Notes: generated by a model not told the origin, from the letters alone. A stretch of 64,000 nt of DNA from Bombardia bombarda (GCA_030512295.1 JAULSR010000003.1:1736001-1800000), one strand, 5' to 3'. Shown: positions 42,301-54,568, numbered from the stretch's first letter. Numbers and translations are program-made.

Positions 42301-44088
42301 ATGCCCCCATCACCACCCCCCTCACCTTCCCCTCCTTCCTCGTCCTCCACCCCACCACCACCACCACCCAAACAAAAACCCGTCATCATAATCGGCACCG
42401 GCCTCGCCGGCCTCGTCGCCGCCCACGAGCTCTCCCTCCTCTCCATCCCCGTCCTCCTCCTCGACCAGGAGTCCCGCGCCAACCTCGGCGGCCAGGCCTT
42501 CTGGTCTCTCGGCGGGCTCTTCTGCGTCGACTCTTCCGTGCAGCGCCGCCTGGGCATCAAGGACTCGCGCGCGCTCGCCCTGCGCGACTGGCTCGGCTCA
42601 GCGCGCTTCGACCGCCCGAAGGAAGACTACTGGCCGCGCCGCTGGGCCGCGGCCTTTGTCGACTTTGCCACGGACGAGCTCGAGGCGTACGTGCGCGCGC
42701 TCGGCCTGGGGTTTTTCATGAATGTCGGCTGGGCGGAGCGCGGCGATGGACGGGCGGACGGGCACGGGAACAGCGTGCCGCGGTTCCATCTGACGTGGGG
42801 CACGGGGCCGGAGGTGGTGCGGGTGTTTAGGGAGCCGGTGGAGAGGATGGAGAGGGAGGGCGTGGTGGAGTTTAGGTTCCGGCATTGCGTGGACGAGATC
42901 GTGGTGGAGGAGGGGACGGGACGGGCGGTGGGGGTGCGGGGACGGGTGCTGGAGGGGGATGATGGGCTGGCGAGGGGGGTGAAGAGTAGTCGGGTTGAGG
43001 TGGGCAGGTTTGAGATCAGCGGTGCGGCGGTGTTGGTTGCGAGCGGGGGCATTGGGGGGGATGTTGAGAAGGTGAAGGCGTGGTGGCCGGTTGATCGGCT
43101 GGGGCCGAAGGTGCCTGAGAATTTTGTGGTGGGCGTGCCGGCGCATGTGGATGGGCGGATGCTGGATATTGCGCACAGCGTGGGCGCGAGTCTGGTCAAC
43201 AGGGACAGGATGTGGCATTATACTGAGGGGTTGAAGAATTGGAATCCCATCTGGCCGGGACATGGGATTCGCATCCTGCCTGCGCCCTCGTCGCTGTGGC
43301 TGGATGCCACGGGGAAGAGGCTGCCGGTGCCGCTGTTCCCCGGGACGGATACGTTGGCGACGCTCAAGTACATTTGCAGCACGGGACACGATTATACGTG
43401 GTTTATCACGGACCAGAGTATCGTGGCGAGGGAGTTTGCGCTCTCGGGCTCGGAGCAGAACCCGGATATAACGAACAAGAGCATCTGGGGCGTGATTACG
43501 CAGCGGTTATTGAGCTCCAAGGGGACGGTGCCGATGCAGAACTTTACCAAGTACGGGGAGGACTTTGTGGTGAAGGACAATCTGGAGGATCTGGTCCAGG
43601 GCATGAACGAGCTGGCGGCCAAGACACCAGGTGGGATAGAGCTCGACTTTGCAAAGATCAAGGAGGTGGTTGACATGCGCGATGAGCAATTCGACAACGC
43701 CTACTCCAAGGACGCGCAGGCCATGTTGATACAGAATGCACGGCTATACACTCCGGACAAGAGGAGCAGAGTGGCGGTGCCGCACAAGCTGCTAGATACG
43801 AAGAAGTACGGCCCGCTGATTGCCGTGCGCCTAAACATCTTGACGAGGAAGTCGCTTGGTGGCATCGAGACGAACTTGAGCAGCAACGTCATGAAGGCGG
43901 ACGGGACGCCTTTCCCTGGCTTGTATGCTGCCGGAGAAGTTGCGGGCTTTGGCGGCGGTGGTGTTCATGGGTACTCGGCGCTGGAGGGCACATTCTTGGG
44001 CGGGTGCATCTTTTCGGGACGTGCCGCTGGGAGGGCAATTGCGGAGGAAGTGCTGGGGAGTAAAGGAGCGGATGCTAACAAGCTTTGA
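42301..44088 (+). CDS. FAD-binding dehydrogenase, fumarate-reductase/KstD fold (COG3573 type)
   Basis: Intronless, 595 residues from the ATG at 42301. The frame is open upstream to 42019 without an ATG and runs through a minisatellite. A Pro/Ser-rich leader precedes the dinucleotide-binding motif VIIIGTGLAGLVAAHEL (GxGxxG at 32-37). Next come the LGGQAFWSLGGLFCVDS block and HGNSVPRFHLTWGTGPEVV. The C-terminus has GLYAAGEVAGFGGGGVHGYS and GTFLGGCIFSGRAAG, which close the FAD site. This arrangement is that of a flavoprotein family well known from actinobacteria and also found in fungi; its substrate is generally unassigned, with ketosteroid-like or other unsaturated acceptors suggested. Absence of introns and the bacterial-type family leave horizontal origin open. 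Confidence 0.87.
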   Translation: MPPSPPPSPSPPSSSSTPPPPPPKQKPVIIIGTGLAGLVAAHELSLLSIPVLLLDQESRANLGGQAFWSLGGLFCVDSSVQRRLGIKDSRALALRDWLGSARFDRPKEDYWPRRWAAAFVDFATDELEAYVRALGLGFFMNVGWAERGDGRADGHGNSVPRFHLTWGTGPEVVRVFREPVERMEREGVVEFRFRHCVDEIVVEEGTGRAVGVRGRVLEGDDGLARGVKSSRVEVGRFEISGAAVLVASGGIGGDVEKVKAWWPVDRLGPKVPENFVVGVPAHVDGRMLDIAHSVGASLVNRDRMWHYTEGLKNWNPIWPGHGIRILPAPSSLWLDATGKRLPVPLFPGTDTLATLKYICSTGHDYTWFITDQSIVAREFALSGSEQNPDITNKSIWGVITQRLLSSKGTVPMQNFTKYGEDFVVKDNLEDLVQGMNELAAKTPGGIELDFAKIKEVVDMRDEQFDNAYSKDAQAMLIQNARLYTPDKRSRVAVPHKLLDTKKYGPLIAVRLNILTRKSLGGIETNLSSNVMKADGTPFPGLYAAGEVAGFGGGGVHGYSALEGTFLGGCIFSGRAAGRAIAEEVLGSKGADANKL

Positions 44089-45014
44089 TGCATGTTTTTT
44101 TTGGGCGAAGCGAGAAGTATCGTGATTATCTCAGAGAGGGGAAGCTGAGGGCATGCATTATCGTCGGCTGCATTCATCATCGGTTCAGCATACTTTACTG
44201 TGTACAGTGGTGATACTAGATTCGGATCACCATTCAGATCCGCGTTAATATCCTGGGCCAGCAACTAACAGTCTTGTGCCTTATCTCATGTCGGCAGCCT
44301 GCAACTGCTCGCCTGTCGTGTAATCATGGCACCCGTTGCAGTCGCAAGACTGATTCGTCCCACCCCCGGTGACGGGATGCAGCTATCCCAGGCGGGATCC
44401 CGGCTGCATATGAGCAATCGGTAAGCAATCGAGCCCATCAGCACACGACTTGTCAGCACCTTCCTTGCTTGGCATGGAGGGAAACGCAGCCCTGATTCCT
44501 GATGCTTGTTTTCGCAACAATTGCGGCAATCATGCCGAGCAGAGCGACCACCCCGGGGTATTCCCCGCCTTCTTTTTTTTTTCTTCCACTCAAGCGTTGA
44601 AGCTTCGATGACGACTAGAACCTGGAACCCGGCCCAATTGCGGCGATCCGTAGCAGCAACATCCCGACCGCCGTCGGTGAGCTTGGTACGGCAATCGCAC
44701 CTGCGGGCACAAAAAAATCCCCAATTGTTTTGCAGTTGCACATGTCATCTCAATTCCCCGTCCCAACCCCGTTACCCATGTTGCGGATTATACATAGTGG
44801 AAGCTGAATGCTACCACACCTTGCCGGCCATGCTCGAGCTATGCTGGTTGTCTCTCTTCCCGGGCGGCCTTAAAGTTTGCGGCTCTCCCCTCCTCCCTTG
44901 GCACCCAGACTCAGTTCCAAGCCAAGTAAGTGTCTTGGTGTTTACTGACAGCTTGGCGCGGCTTCGTCAATCCCCATTCCGGCCCAGCTCCAGCCACTAA
45001 CACATGACGGCACC
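44089..45014. other. Intergenic; promoter of the carboxypeptidase
   Basis: 926 bp without a supported gene. Confidence 0.5.
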
Positions 45015-46760
45015 ATGTTGCTCCCGCTCACCCTGCTCGCCCTCGTGGCGCTTCTCCCCCGCCCGTCCCTCTCGCAGTTCGTCCCTGCGCCGAGCAAGCT
45101 CACCCGTGTGATGGGCCACGCGGGCGTCCCAGTGCGCTACAAGAAGGTGCCCACGGGCATCTGCGAGCTCGACCCCAAGGTGCAGTCCTTCAGCGGGTAC
45201 GCCGATATCGCACCCGACCAGCACATCTTCTTCTGGTTCTTCGAGGCGCGCAACCAAGATCCCACCAAAGCCCCCCTCACAGTATGGATCAACGGCGGCC
45301 CCGGCTCGTCGTCCATGATCGGCCTCTTCCAAGAGCTGGGGCCCTGCGGCGTCGACTACTTCGGCAACGTCTACAACAACCCCTACTCTTGGTCCAACGC
45401 CTCCAACATGCTCTTCATCGACCACCCCGCCCAGGTCGGCTTCAGCTACTCGGTCCCCGTAAAAGGCTACACCGACCCCGACACGCAAAACATCGTCGTC
45501 CTTCCCGATGACACCACCGCCTGCCCCGAGTACGCCAACGGCACCTGCGGCACCTACAGCTACCCCGACCCCAACCTCACCGCCAACTCGACCGCCAACG
45601 CCGCCCCCAGCTTCTGGAAGACCCTCCAGGGCTTCATGGGCGCCTTCCCCCAGTACGCCCGCAACGGCTTCCACTTCACGTCCGAGTCCTACGGCGGCCA
45701 CTACGGCCCCATCTTCAACGCCTACATCGAAGCCCAAAACGCCAAGAACATCCCCAACGCCGTCAAGATCAGCCTCGAGACCGTCATGATCGGCAACGGC
45801 TGGTACGACCCCTACATCCAGTACCAGGCCTACTACAACTTCACCGTCTCCCCGGGCAACACGTACGACTACCGCGGCTACACCCCCGCCCAGGAAGCCA
45901 TAGTGTACAACAGCCTCTACGGCAAGGGCAACTGCCTCGACCGGCTCGCGTCGTGCAAGGCCCAGACGGGCAACAACGCGGCGTGTTCGGCCGCGGACAA
46001 CTTTTGCGCCTCGCAGGTCGAGTTTCCCTATGACAACTTCCTCGGCCGCGACGAGTACGACATGCGCGAGCTCGATCCGGACCCGTTCCCGTATGGGTTC
46101 TATCCAGACTATCTCAATACGCCAAAGGTGCAGGAGGCGATTGGCGCGTACGTGAATTTCAGCGAGAGCAACGACGCAGTGGGCGCGAATTTCGGGACTA
46201 CCGGGGATGATGGCCGCGAGGCGGGGACGGTCGAGGCGATGCGCAGCTTGCTGAAGGATGGCGTGACGGTTGCGCTGTACGCTGGGGACGCGGACTATAA
46301 CTGTAACTGGCTCGGCGGCGAGGCGGTCGCGGACGAGGTGGCTGTCAAGGGCTGGGCGCAGGCGGGGTATGTTAACCTCAGCACGAGCGACGGGGTGGTG
46401 CACGGGCAGGTGAAGCAGGTGGGCGGGTTCAGCTTCACGCGGGTGTATGAGAGCGGGCATGAGGTGCCGTTTTATCAGCCGTTGGCGAGTTTGGAGATGT
46501 TTGAGCGGGTGTTGGGGGGGAAGGATGTGGCGACGGGGAGGGTGGAGGTTGCGAAGGTGAGGGGCGGGTATGTTTCTAAGGGGACTAGGTTCAGTACGTA
46601 TAGGGAGGGGAATGGGACGGTGCAGTGGGATGTGGTGGGGAGGAATGTGACGTATGATACGGGGAGTGATGGGCCGGGGGGTTTTGGGGGAATGGGACGG
46701 AGGGAGGAGGGAGGAGGAGTAGGAGGGGGTTGGCGGGGAGTAGGGCGCAGAGGACGCTAA
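45015..46760 (+). CDS. Secreted serine carboxypeptidase (S10)
   Basis: Intronless, 581 residues. There is a signal peptide ([19 protein letters not shown]). S10 landmarks are [20 protein letters not shown] (oxyanion hole and substrate C-terminus binding), Ser225 in [11 protein letters not shown], Asp427 in [12 protein letters not shown] and His482 in [12 protein letters not shown]. Many N-x-S/T sites suggest glycosylation. It removes C-terminal residues from peptides, probably outside the cell or in the vacuole. The extreme C-terminus is an unusual Gly/Arg-rich tail ([16 protein letters not shown]) read through G-rich DNA; another indel there could hide the true end. Confidence 0.92.
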   Translation: MLLPLTLLALVALLPRPSLSQFVPAPSKLTRVMGHAGVPVRYKKVPTGICELDPKVQSFSGYADIAPDQHIFFWFFEARNQDPTKAPLTVWINGGPGSSSMIGLFQELGPCGVDYFGNVYNNPYSWSNASNMLFIDHPAQVGFSYSVPVKGYTDPDTQNIVVLPDDTTACPEYANGTCGTYSYPDPNLTANSTANAAPSFWKTLQGFMGAFPQYARNGFHFTSESYGGHYGPIFNAYIEAQNAKNIPNAVKISLETVMIGNGWYDPYIQYQAYYNFTVSPGNTYDYRGYTPAQEAIVYNSLYGKGNCLDRLASCKAQTGNNAACSAADNFCASQVEFPYDNFLGRDEYDMRELDPDPFPYGFYPDYLNTPKVQEAIGAYVNFSESNDAVGANFGTTGDDGREAGTVEAMRSLLKDGVTVALYAGDADYNCNWLGGEAVADEVAVKGWAQAGYVNLSTSDGVVHGQVKQVGGFSFTRVYESGHEVPFYQPLASLEMFERVLGGKDVATGRVEVAKVRGGYVSKGTRFSTYREGNGTVQWDVVGRNVTYDTGSDGPGGFGGMGRREEGGGVGGGWRGVGRRGR

Positions 46761-47690
46761 GGAAAAGGAGGTTTGGGTGGTTTTGAGGGGTGTTAGACTG
46801 GGTGATGGAGAGGGATGGTGTGGTGAGGATAGGTGAGATGAGAGAAGTAGATAGTATATGTTGTCATTCTAATATGGGATACACATAGGATAATCATCTC
46901 ATATCCTCAGTCTCGTTACATTTGCAAATAATGATGTTCTCATGAACGGTTTCAGCATAAGCTGCTATCACTGCAGCAGCGTGTAATACTGTTCAGCTAC
47001 TTCATTGAAGTCGCGTGTTGGTCTCTTCTTAGAAATATTGATGAGCAAACAGATAGCAAATAGTCACCAAAGTTGACATAGAAGCACGACACAATATTGT
47101 CAAGGCATATACCAGTATATTTTTTAAAGGTTTTGTATTTTATCTAAATCATACTTTTGGGTTTATTTCAGTACTAGACTTAACCAACAACATTGACAAT
47201 ACCCCACAACAACTGTGAAAGTCTAATTCAATACTAGACTTTGGTCATTCCTAAGTAAACTGCTATCAACGACACTCATCATCCACTAACTGACTGTGAT
47301 CCTAAAGCTGAAAGCAGAGATAACAGGGCTTAAACAACTGTACCCTAACCGCTTCAAGTTCACTTCTCCACCAATTCGTTCCCTTCCTCCTTTCCTTTCC
47401 TTCTTCTCGTATGAATTGCTCTCTCGAGGGAGAAAAAAAGACGAACAAGGAAACAGTTGAAAGTAATAAAAATTGCCCTTTTTTTTTTCTTTGAAATATG
47501 GGGGAAAACGTCGCTGATCTCGCTTCTTCCATCTTTGTCGCATCATAATAGAAAGCCAACATTGTTCCCCTCTATTTTGAATCGCCGAGGTAAGTAGGCG
47601 TCTGTTTCTTTTAAATATCTTGCTGATCTCCTTGTCTTAGGTTTTGAAGAGATGACAAGGCTAATATTGGTAGCAAATATTGTAGCTGAC
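46761..47690. other. Intergenic, AT-rich in the middle
   Basis: 930 bp between convergent genes; no gene seen. The AT-rich stretch (about 47000-47300) keeps no recognisable repeat. Confidence 0.5.
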
Positions 47691-48851
47691 TTAATAACTA
47701 TCCTTGATCTTCTCATAGTCCGCTATCTGCTCTGCCTTTGGATACTGGAGAACCTGCTGGAAGTCCACCTGATTATCCAATCGCTGCAGCTCAAACTGCT
47801 CGTACAAGCCCCCTCTCCGATTGTGCTTCCTGCGTACGTTAACAACGCGATACAGTCCATCGTAACGGATTCCACAACTCGGCGCATAAGCTCTGTAATG
47901 GTTCCCTGAGCCAGAGTTACGTAGCACGCGAACTGGCTGGCGGTTCTGGTAGGACTTGTGTAGACTTTTGGTAGCGTTGCTGGTGGTCAGGATGCTGACG
48001 GTGCTTGTATTGTCGTGACTGTTGTCGGCACTGTAATATAAAGTTTCGCCCTTGTCTTCGTCTAGCTTTTCGTAGGTGCTGGAGCCGGAAGTGACTATTG
48101 AGTAGGCGCCATATTCGGGGCTTCCGGTGATGCCTCTAACAGGAGCACCATGAGCACCATGGAAGTGTGCTGCTCTTTGAAAGGGCCACCAGTCGCCGGG
48201 CTTGAGGCCGTTATGTCCGTGGACTTTGGCGCTGCGCTTCTCGCTAATGTAACGCGGGTCAAGATAGACCACAGTTCGAGTGCTGGATGTCAACGCTAAG
48301 CCGTGCATGATGCCATTGATACCCCAGATTGGATGGTCGACTGGGGGAAGACGGATAGATCTAGTGATGGGTAGGTTGGACGATGTGGACGATCTAGTTG
48401 TAGAGGAGACTTCTTCGATCTCTCTGTTGTTATCTTCATCGGCTCCCCAGCGTTCAGACTCGAACTTCTGAAGTAGTCTAGCAAGGTTCGCGAAGATATC
48501 GGCGGGAATGTAGTCTTTGGCGTCTTTGAATTTATCGTGTTGCACCAAGGCTAAGTTCTGGTCCAGTTTGGTATGGTTCTTGAGAGCAGGACTCATTTCC
48601 ACCTCAAACTCGAGATGCCACAAAAATGCTCTAACATCCCGAATGCGTCGATTGACCTCGTCATCTGTGACCAGACTGGGCCCGTTTGTATACCGGCGCC
48701 ATAAACTATTAAGTAAAAAGCGAATCTGCTTTACGCCGTCCTCCATCGAACCAACCCAGATACTAACAGTGGTAGTGGTTTCGTCATGTTGGCTGGGCTG
48801 CCCGGGAGGCGAAGGCGGAGGGGATGTATGATCTAGCGGGCTAGTTGCCAT
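47691..48851 (-). CDS. SRA-YDG domain protein
   Basis: 386 residues from the ATG at 48851; the frame extends to 49043, but the extra part looks non-coding. The N-terminus is low-complexity Ser/Pro, then a helical region. From about residue 170 an SRA-YDG domain follows: WGINGIMHGL, KPGDWWPFQRAAHFHGAHGA, VRGITGSPEYGAYSIVTSG, YEKLDEDKGETLYYS, PVRVLRN, YAPSCGIRYDGLYRVV and YEQFELQRLDNQ. SRA domains bind 5-methylcytosine or hemimethylated CpG by base flipping, as in UHRF1, SUVH and some modification-dependent restriction enzymes. No RING, SET or nuclease domain accompanies it here. A role in reading DNA methylation or RIP-associated chromatin is inference. Confidence 0.87.
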   Translation of the reverse strand: MATSPLDHTSPPPSPPGQPSQHDETTTTVSIWVGSMEDGVKQIRFLLNSLWRRYTNGPSLVTDDEVNRRIRDVRAFLWHLEFEVEMSPALKNHTKLDQNLALVQHDKFKDAKDYIPADIFANLARLLQKFESERWGADEDNNREIEEVSSTTRSSTSSNLPITRSIRLPPVDHPIWGINGIMHGLALTSSTRTVVYLDPRYISEKRSAKVHGHNGLKPGDWWPFQRAAHFHGAHGAPVRGITGSPEYGAYSIVTSGSSTYEKLDEDKGETLYYSADNSHDNTSTVSILTTSNATKSLHKSYQNRQPVRVLRNSGSGNHYRAYAPSCGIRYDGLYRVVNVRRKHNRRGGLYEQFELQRLDNQVDFQQVLQYPKAEQIADYEKIKDSY

Positions 48852-51800
48852 TGTTGCCGCGGGAAGCGGGACCGGGTGGGAGACGAGGAGGGGTGGGACG
48901 GTCCGAGATATGGGAGAGATCTTAAGCGGAGTGTTTAAATACGTGTCGGATAGCTCTTTTTTAATTGCCACGGTTAAGGCAGGCGACGGGCTTGCATATT
49001 TTCTGCGCTTAATTTTAACAATTCCCTTTAGAGATATTAGCATATTGACGATACACCTTTATATAAGATTGACGCGGTGGCAAGTATCGGAGTGAAGGTA
49101 GAGCTCTTACGGCTGCAGAATTGGGCTTGGATACTTTGGTCCCTCGCTTTGTTTCGTGACGCGGAAACTTTTGGGAGAGCATCGCACGAGACGGAAGCGA
49201 GAAGAGGGATGTGCTTATTATAATTGCAGTGAAGTGTGTTTGCCTCAATTAAATTGAGGAAGGAACAAACGACGCAGGCAGAAGTGGGAACTGACTAAAG
49301 CTGCTACCTTGTCGCTTCTTGACTCGCGAAATATCTTCGGATTAAAACCACGGCTCTTGTGCGTGGTATCTTAGATTTGACTTGTTGTCATCCGCTCCTT
49401 TCCTTATGATTGATTTCGATACTTATTGGACCAGCTCTTTGGACAGTGAGCAATGTCCGCTACGACTGTAGCATATATTTTTGAGTGAACACGGTTATGT
49501 ACAATCTTGCTTATGTCTTGATGACTTTAATATGATGATGCGCGCGAGACCTCTGACGCGTAGGTTGATTGTATCTGAAGGGGGCCAATGTTGTATCGAG
49601 AGACTCGGGGCGCAATGGCAACGAGTCAGGATTCGTGTGGCTTGTTGTTCTTGGGCGCAGAGCGCTTTCGAACTGTGGGGTGGGTGTGGCTGAGTTGATG
49701 GTGGGTCTGATTTAAGTGGGAATTTGGGTAATTCTAATAAAGTGTGTTATAGGAAAATGTCCAAATTTCAGAGGAAGGAAAAGATAGTTTTTTTTATTTG
49801 CTAAGAAGGCCCGTGCGTAAATTTAAACAGGTTTTTAAATCAGTAGAACGGGCTGTAGGCCGTTGGCGGTGAACTTGTCCAAGCGAATGCAACACTCCGA
49901 TATGCTTCTGCACTTGATTGGTTTCAGATGAGTCATTCCTCCGTCCTCCTCCCTGAAAACAGAGTGTTTATCTTCAGCCAATCACCGAGGAGCACATAAC
50001 TCTCCCTTACATGATCCTATACAAACAGACAGAGTACAGAGCCAGCAGAGACCAAACACTCTCGAGACCAAATTCTGGCTGCTGGAGCGAAACTGAGGTT
50101 AACACGTCACCTCGCTGATGAGGAGGTGGCCTCCACGCCAATCACATATACACTTGACTTTCACACTGTATCGTGCATGCCATCAGTTCTAGGTGTACGT
50201 CATAGTTTCGCGCGGTAAAGGCTTGAGCAAAGGGGAATGCCATCTTTTCTGTGCGACCAAATTTACTATCCTTCAAAAGTACCAGCCTGTTGAAGAACGA
50301 TACCAGCAAGATGATCATCGTGGCTAGTTCTCACAATGTCTTAAAATTCATGGCGCTAATCGGTGGGTTCTGGAGCTCTTATACCCGTACCATTCTACGG
50401 AAGAAGAGAGGCACAGTTCACACATTGAAAAACAGTACTGCCGCCCTTAATCATCTACATGCCTTGAAGGTTGGGGGAAGCTTAGCACGAGGACATGTGC
50501 GGTTATGTTTCGTGGGTATAGGTGCAAAAGCCATGTCGACAACGGAAATAGCTAGGGGAGCGTGTCTTGGTTCGATCAAGGTATTGCTAATGCTCGGTAT
50601 GATGCATTGATACCCCGAGGATACGTCATTATGGGATGTGAGATACTGCTCATCCGACTGCGCTTTCATATGCTATCTTGTGTCTAAGAAGAATGAATGA
50701 TGAACAATCAGGCTAGATGGCCTCAGAAACTGTGTCCGTCGTTCTTGCCCAAGTTACGATGACTGACGTATCTTAAGCGGCATCATCCGATAAAGTGATC
50801 GGGGAAGGAACCGCCCAGGAGAATATGACCCACCATACTACACAACCCACCTCAATTTTGTCCATCTCATCTTCCTATTTTCTTTTCAAGCCTGCTTCTC
50901 CTATATCACATTGCAGCATTCTCGAGTTCTGTCACTTACGTCGTATGTTTCCAGCGGTCCCGGCTTTCGTCGGTACCTCTCATGCGCTTCCCTTACTTTC
51001 GTTTCTACAGATAGACGCCATCCGTGATTCGAGATGCTTCGATGCGGTGTGATCACGCACGGCGTTTGATAGTCAGCCAATCCTTTTTCCAAGACTACAG
51101 ATCTATTTTGCTGACTCCCCTTCTTCAACCAGAGGCGGTTCACCTTAGAGACCTGATGCTGTTATGGATACGACCTGGCGTGAATATTATTCCCTTCCTG
51201 CGGATTTTTAAGAGATGTCTAGAGCGCACCGGACCCGACAAAAATGTCGGGCTCTTCCGACTACTGAACCGTATCTCTAAATAAATTATTTCGGGGCGAT
51301 AGATCGTTAGGAAGGAAAGAGAACTCTACCCCGGACTGCAGTTCGTGGGTATGTAAATTAATATCTTGTCCACCGCAGTCTTCAGATCAGGAGAGGTAGT
51401 TTGGCTACCAAAGCAGGAACATCTTTGCACCAGTTAGTCAGCTCTTCTATCTGCAGTCGTAAGCCCTCTAATGTCTTACACCCATTGAACTGATATCTGT
51501 TTTCTCTTACAGATCTCTCCACCGCACAAAATCTGGCAGCTGTTGAGTGTTACCCTCGACATCAATGTACCCATCCATATACCTATGTATCTGATCTAGA
51601 CACGTCCGATCTGGTTTCTCCAAGACCCAAGGACCGGGATGGCCATCGACATCCTCTCTCAGATGGAAAAGGTTGCATCCCGTCACGGCAGCCTTAATCC
51701 GATTCATCTGGTTGTGACCCTTCAAACGGTTCATACACCTCTTTGTTTATTGCTCCAACCATATAATAGGCTGGTACCGACATGTGCATCATGTCGAGCT

Positions 51801-52856
51801 CGGACTCTTCAGCTGGGTTCAATATTCACCAGCCCCCTCGAGCCAATCAGCAAGTGGTCTCGGCGTGATACTCGGCGGATGGAAATCGACCAATGGCTTG
51901 GCCCAATGGCTGCGTTATTCGGCAAGCAGCTCCGGCATACGGGTTGAAAGGCGTCCTTGGCAGGAGGCGGCTGTATAGTAGCGTCTGGCTTTGATCGAAC
52001 GTCGACACTTGATTGTTTTTCCGCAACGCTCATTAGAATAGATGAGGTCAAACATTCCGACCTTTTTGCTGATTTCTTTTGAATTCTTCTTGAGCTTGAT
52101 TGCGGATGATAGACACAATGGAGTAGCATCCCCAGAATTTCTGCCTCTCCGCACAGAGCTAACAGAACGTGGAGAAAGCCCTGGGGAATGCGGAGCCGCC
52201 GTTAGCCACGGGATGCCGAAGTGGAGTGTACCTCACAGATCACCACCCAAACTGCCGAACACGATGGGTCTGATGCGACGTAAACCCGCACTTGATTTGG
52301 GCCCTCACATCCTTCTTAGAAGCGCACCTATCACAGCCCCTACATCCCCACACGGGGTTCCTCCTCCGCACTATCTCCCACGCCATCAACACGCAATGAC
52401 GACGGTCGTGATTGGCGGGACTTCAACTTCCTTGACTGCCTCGTAAAGGCTTTCGCGGTACCGTCCACCGACGAGGCCTCAGGCCAGGCCCAGCACTCCA
52501 GATGGAGGGTAGCACAGGCATCAAGAGCATATTGGATCCATCATGAGCCCCGGAATAGGGTCCCAAACAAGCTTCTTTCTTCTTGGATACCACGACGTCG
52601 GCACGGAGATTGGTTCGTCTATCAGGGATACGACTCCATGATGTGACCAAGGTTTTTGTTTTGGGTTGCAGTTTTCATCAAGGCAGTACCGCGGGCCTGG
52701 CTTCGGATCCTTCATCCCCAACTTCTCCAAACGCTATATATGATGGATCGTCGTCACTTCTCCGATGGGGTCTCGGGTTTTGTCTTTCATCTTTCACTCT
52801 TGTGTTTGGGTCCATACACGGCATCTGCACAGTCGCCGCATGATTAAGAGGCAAAG
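48852..52856. other. Long gene-poor region (4 kb)
   Basis: No conserved protein found on either strand. A TATATAAA on the minus strand near 49058-49065 could be the SRA gene TATA box. The right end is the sugar transporter promoter. Random-looking frames of 60-134 codons were not accepted. Confidence 0.5.
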
Positions 52857-54568
52857 ATGAAGTTGCCAACAATCTACAATGTCCACTTGGTGGCTATGAT
52901 AGCCACCCTCGGTGGTGCGCTGTGAGTTTCTAGTCTCATTGCGCCCGAATCATGACATAGAACGATGACTGACTGGCTTTTTGCTCGCCTCTAGATTTGG
53001 TTTCGACATCAGCAGCATGTCAGCCATCGTCGTCACCGACCAATACATCACCTACTTCAACAACCCATCTGGAATCATTCAGGGAGCCATTGGCTCTGCC
53101 CTTGCTGCGGGCTCAGTAGTGGGCTCTGCCGTTGCGGGTCCCATCTCGAACAAGATCGGTCGTCGCGATGCTATCCTATTTGCCTGCATCTTCTGGTTGA
53201 TCGGAACGGCGGTGCAGGTCGCGTGCCAGAACTACGGCCAGCTGATCGCCGGCCGCGTACTGAATGGCTTCACCGTCGGCATCACGTCGTCTCAGGTGCC
53301 CGTGTACCTTGCAGAGATTGCGAAGCCCGAGAAGCGTGGCTCTCTTGTCATCATCCAGCAGCTGGCTATCGAGTTTGGCATTCTTATTATGTACTTCATC
53401 GGTTATGCTTGCGCCTCGATTGAAGGCACTGCATCCTTCCGCACTGCCTGGGGTATTCAGTTCATCCCTTGCCTGTTCCTCATCATCGGACTTCCCTTTC
53501 TTCCACGCTCCCCGCGCTGGTTGGCCAAGGTCGGACGGGACAAGGAGGCGCTCCAGACTCTCGCAAATATCCAGGCAGGCGGCAACATTGACGATCCCAT
53601 GGTCATTGCTGAGTGGGAGGAGATTGTGACAGTCATGCGCGCCGAGCTCGAAGCTGGCCCGGGCTGGAGGAAGTTTGTCAAGAACGGCATGTGGAAGCGG
53701 ACCATGGCAGGCATGACGGTCCAGGCGTGGCAGGTTCGCTATGTCCCTAAGAAGTTTACGCTTGACTCGTACGAAAAGCGGCTAATGTGGTTATCCCTAA
53801 CAGCAACTCGCTGGCGCAAACGTCATCGTGTACTATCTTACTTACATCGCCCAAATGGCTGGTCTTACCGGAAACGTCGCCATGGTTACCTCAGGCATCC
53901 AGTACGCCGTCTTCATCATCTTCACTGGTGTCATGTGGATCTTCATCGATAAAACCGGCCGCCGAACTCTGCTCATCTGGGGAGCGCTGGGAATGGGCTT
54001 CTGCCACTTTGTCGTGGGCGGCACTATGGGCGCACACCACGTCGACGTCCCCGGAGGTGTTGGCAACCCGCCCAACGCAAACATCGTCATCTCCGTCAAC
54101 AAGGGCGCACCGGCTAACACAGTCATTCTGTTCTCGTATCTGCTCATCGTTGTCTACGCCCTGACCCTGGCGCCCGTCTGCTGGATATACGCTGCCGAGG
54201 TGTGGTCGCTCGGCACCCGCGCCACTGGCATGTCGCTTGCCGCCCTGTCCAACTGGGTCTTCAACTTTGCGCTTGGCTTGTTCACGCCGGCTGCGTTTGT
54301 GAACATTTCCTGGAAGCTGTTCATCATCTTTGGCGTGTTGTGCATTGCCGCCGCTGCTTGGTTTTGGGTATTCTACCCCGAGACATGCGGCAAGACGCTC
54401 GAGGAGATTGAGGACATGTTTGGACCCGAGGGGGCTAAGCCGTGGAATACCAAGAAGGGCGAGTCGCGTCTGGCTGCCAAGATCGAAGCCGTCGTGGCGA
54501 GGAAGACGCACGAGGAGCCTGATGTCCAGATGCAGGAGCAGGTAGTGACGGGAGATGAGAAGGCTTAG
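52857..54568 (+). CDS. MFS sugar transporter (hexose/quinate permease type)
   Basis: Exons 52857-52921, 52995-53733 and 53804-54568 encode 522 residues. The N-terminus reads MKLPTIYNVHLVAMIATLGG, then across the first intron LFGFDISSMSAI, typical of fungal sugar porters. NKIGRRDA and DKTGRRTLL are the two duplicated GR[K/R] loops; RSPRWL and PETCGKTLEEIEDMF are the other sugar-porter signatures. About 12 membrane segments can be traced. The second intron starts with GTTCGC, a weak but acceptable donor, and its joining gives QAWQQLAGANVIVYYLTYI, which matches the family. It should import a monosaccharide or related compound by proton symport. Confidence 0.92.

Noticed and set aside
44997..46460. 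487-codon minus-strand frame
   Set aside because: It is antisense to the S10 carboxypeptidase; GC-rich third positions keep the opposite frame open. Its composition (Val/Gly/Ala/His repeats) is not protein-like.
50251..50610. 119-codon plus-strand frame
   Set aside because: No signal, domain or supported splice context; looks like chance.
52042..52446. 134-codon plus-strand frame upstream of the sugar transporter
   Set aside because: No domain, no conserved pattern, and it includes probable promoter sequence.
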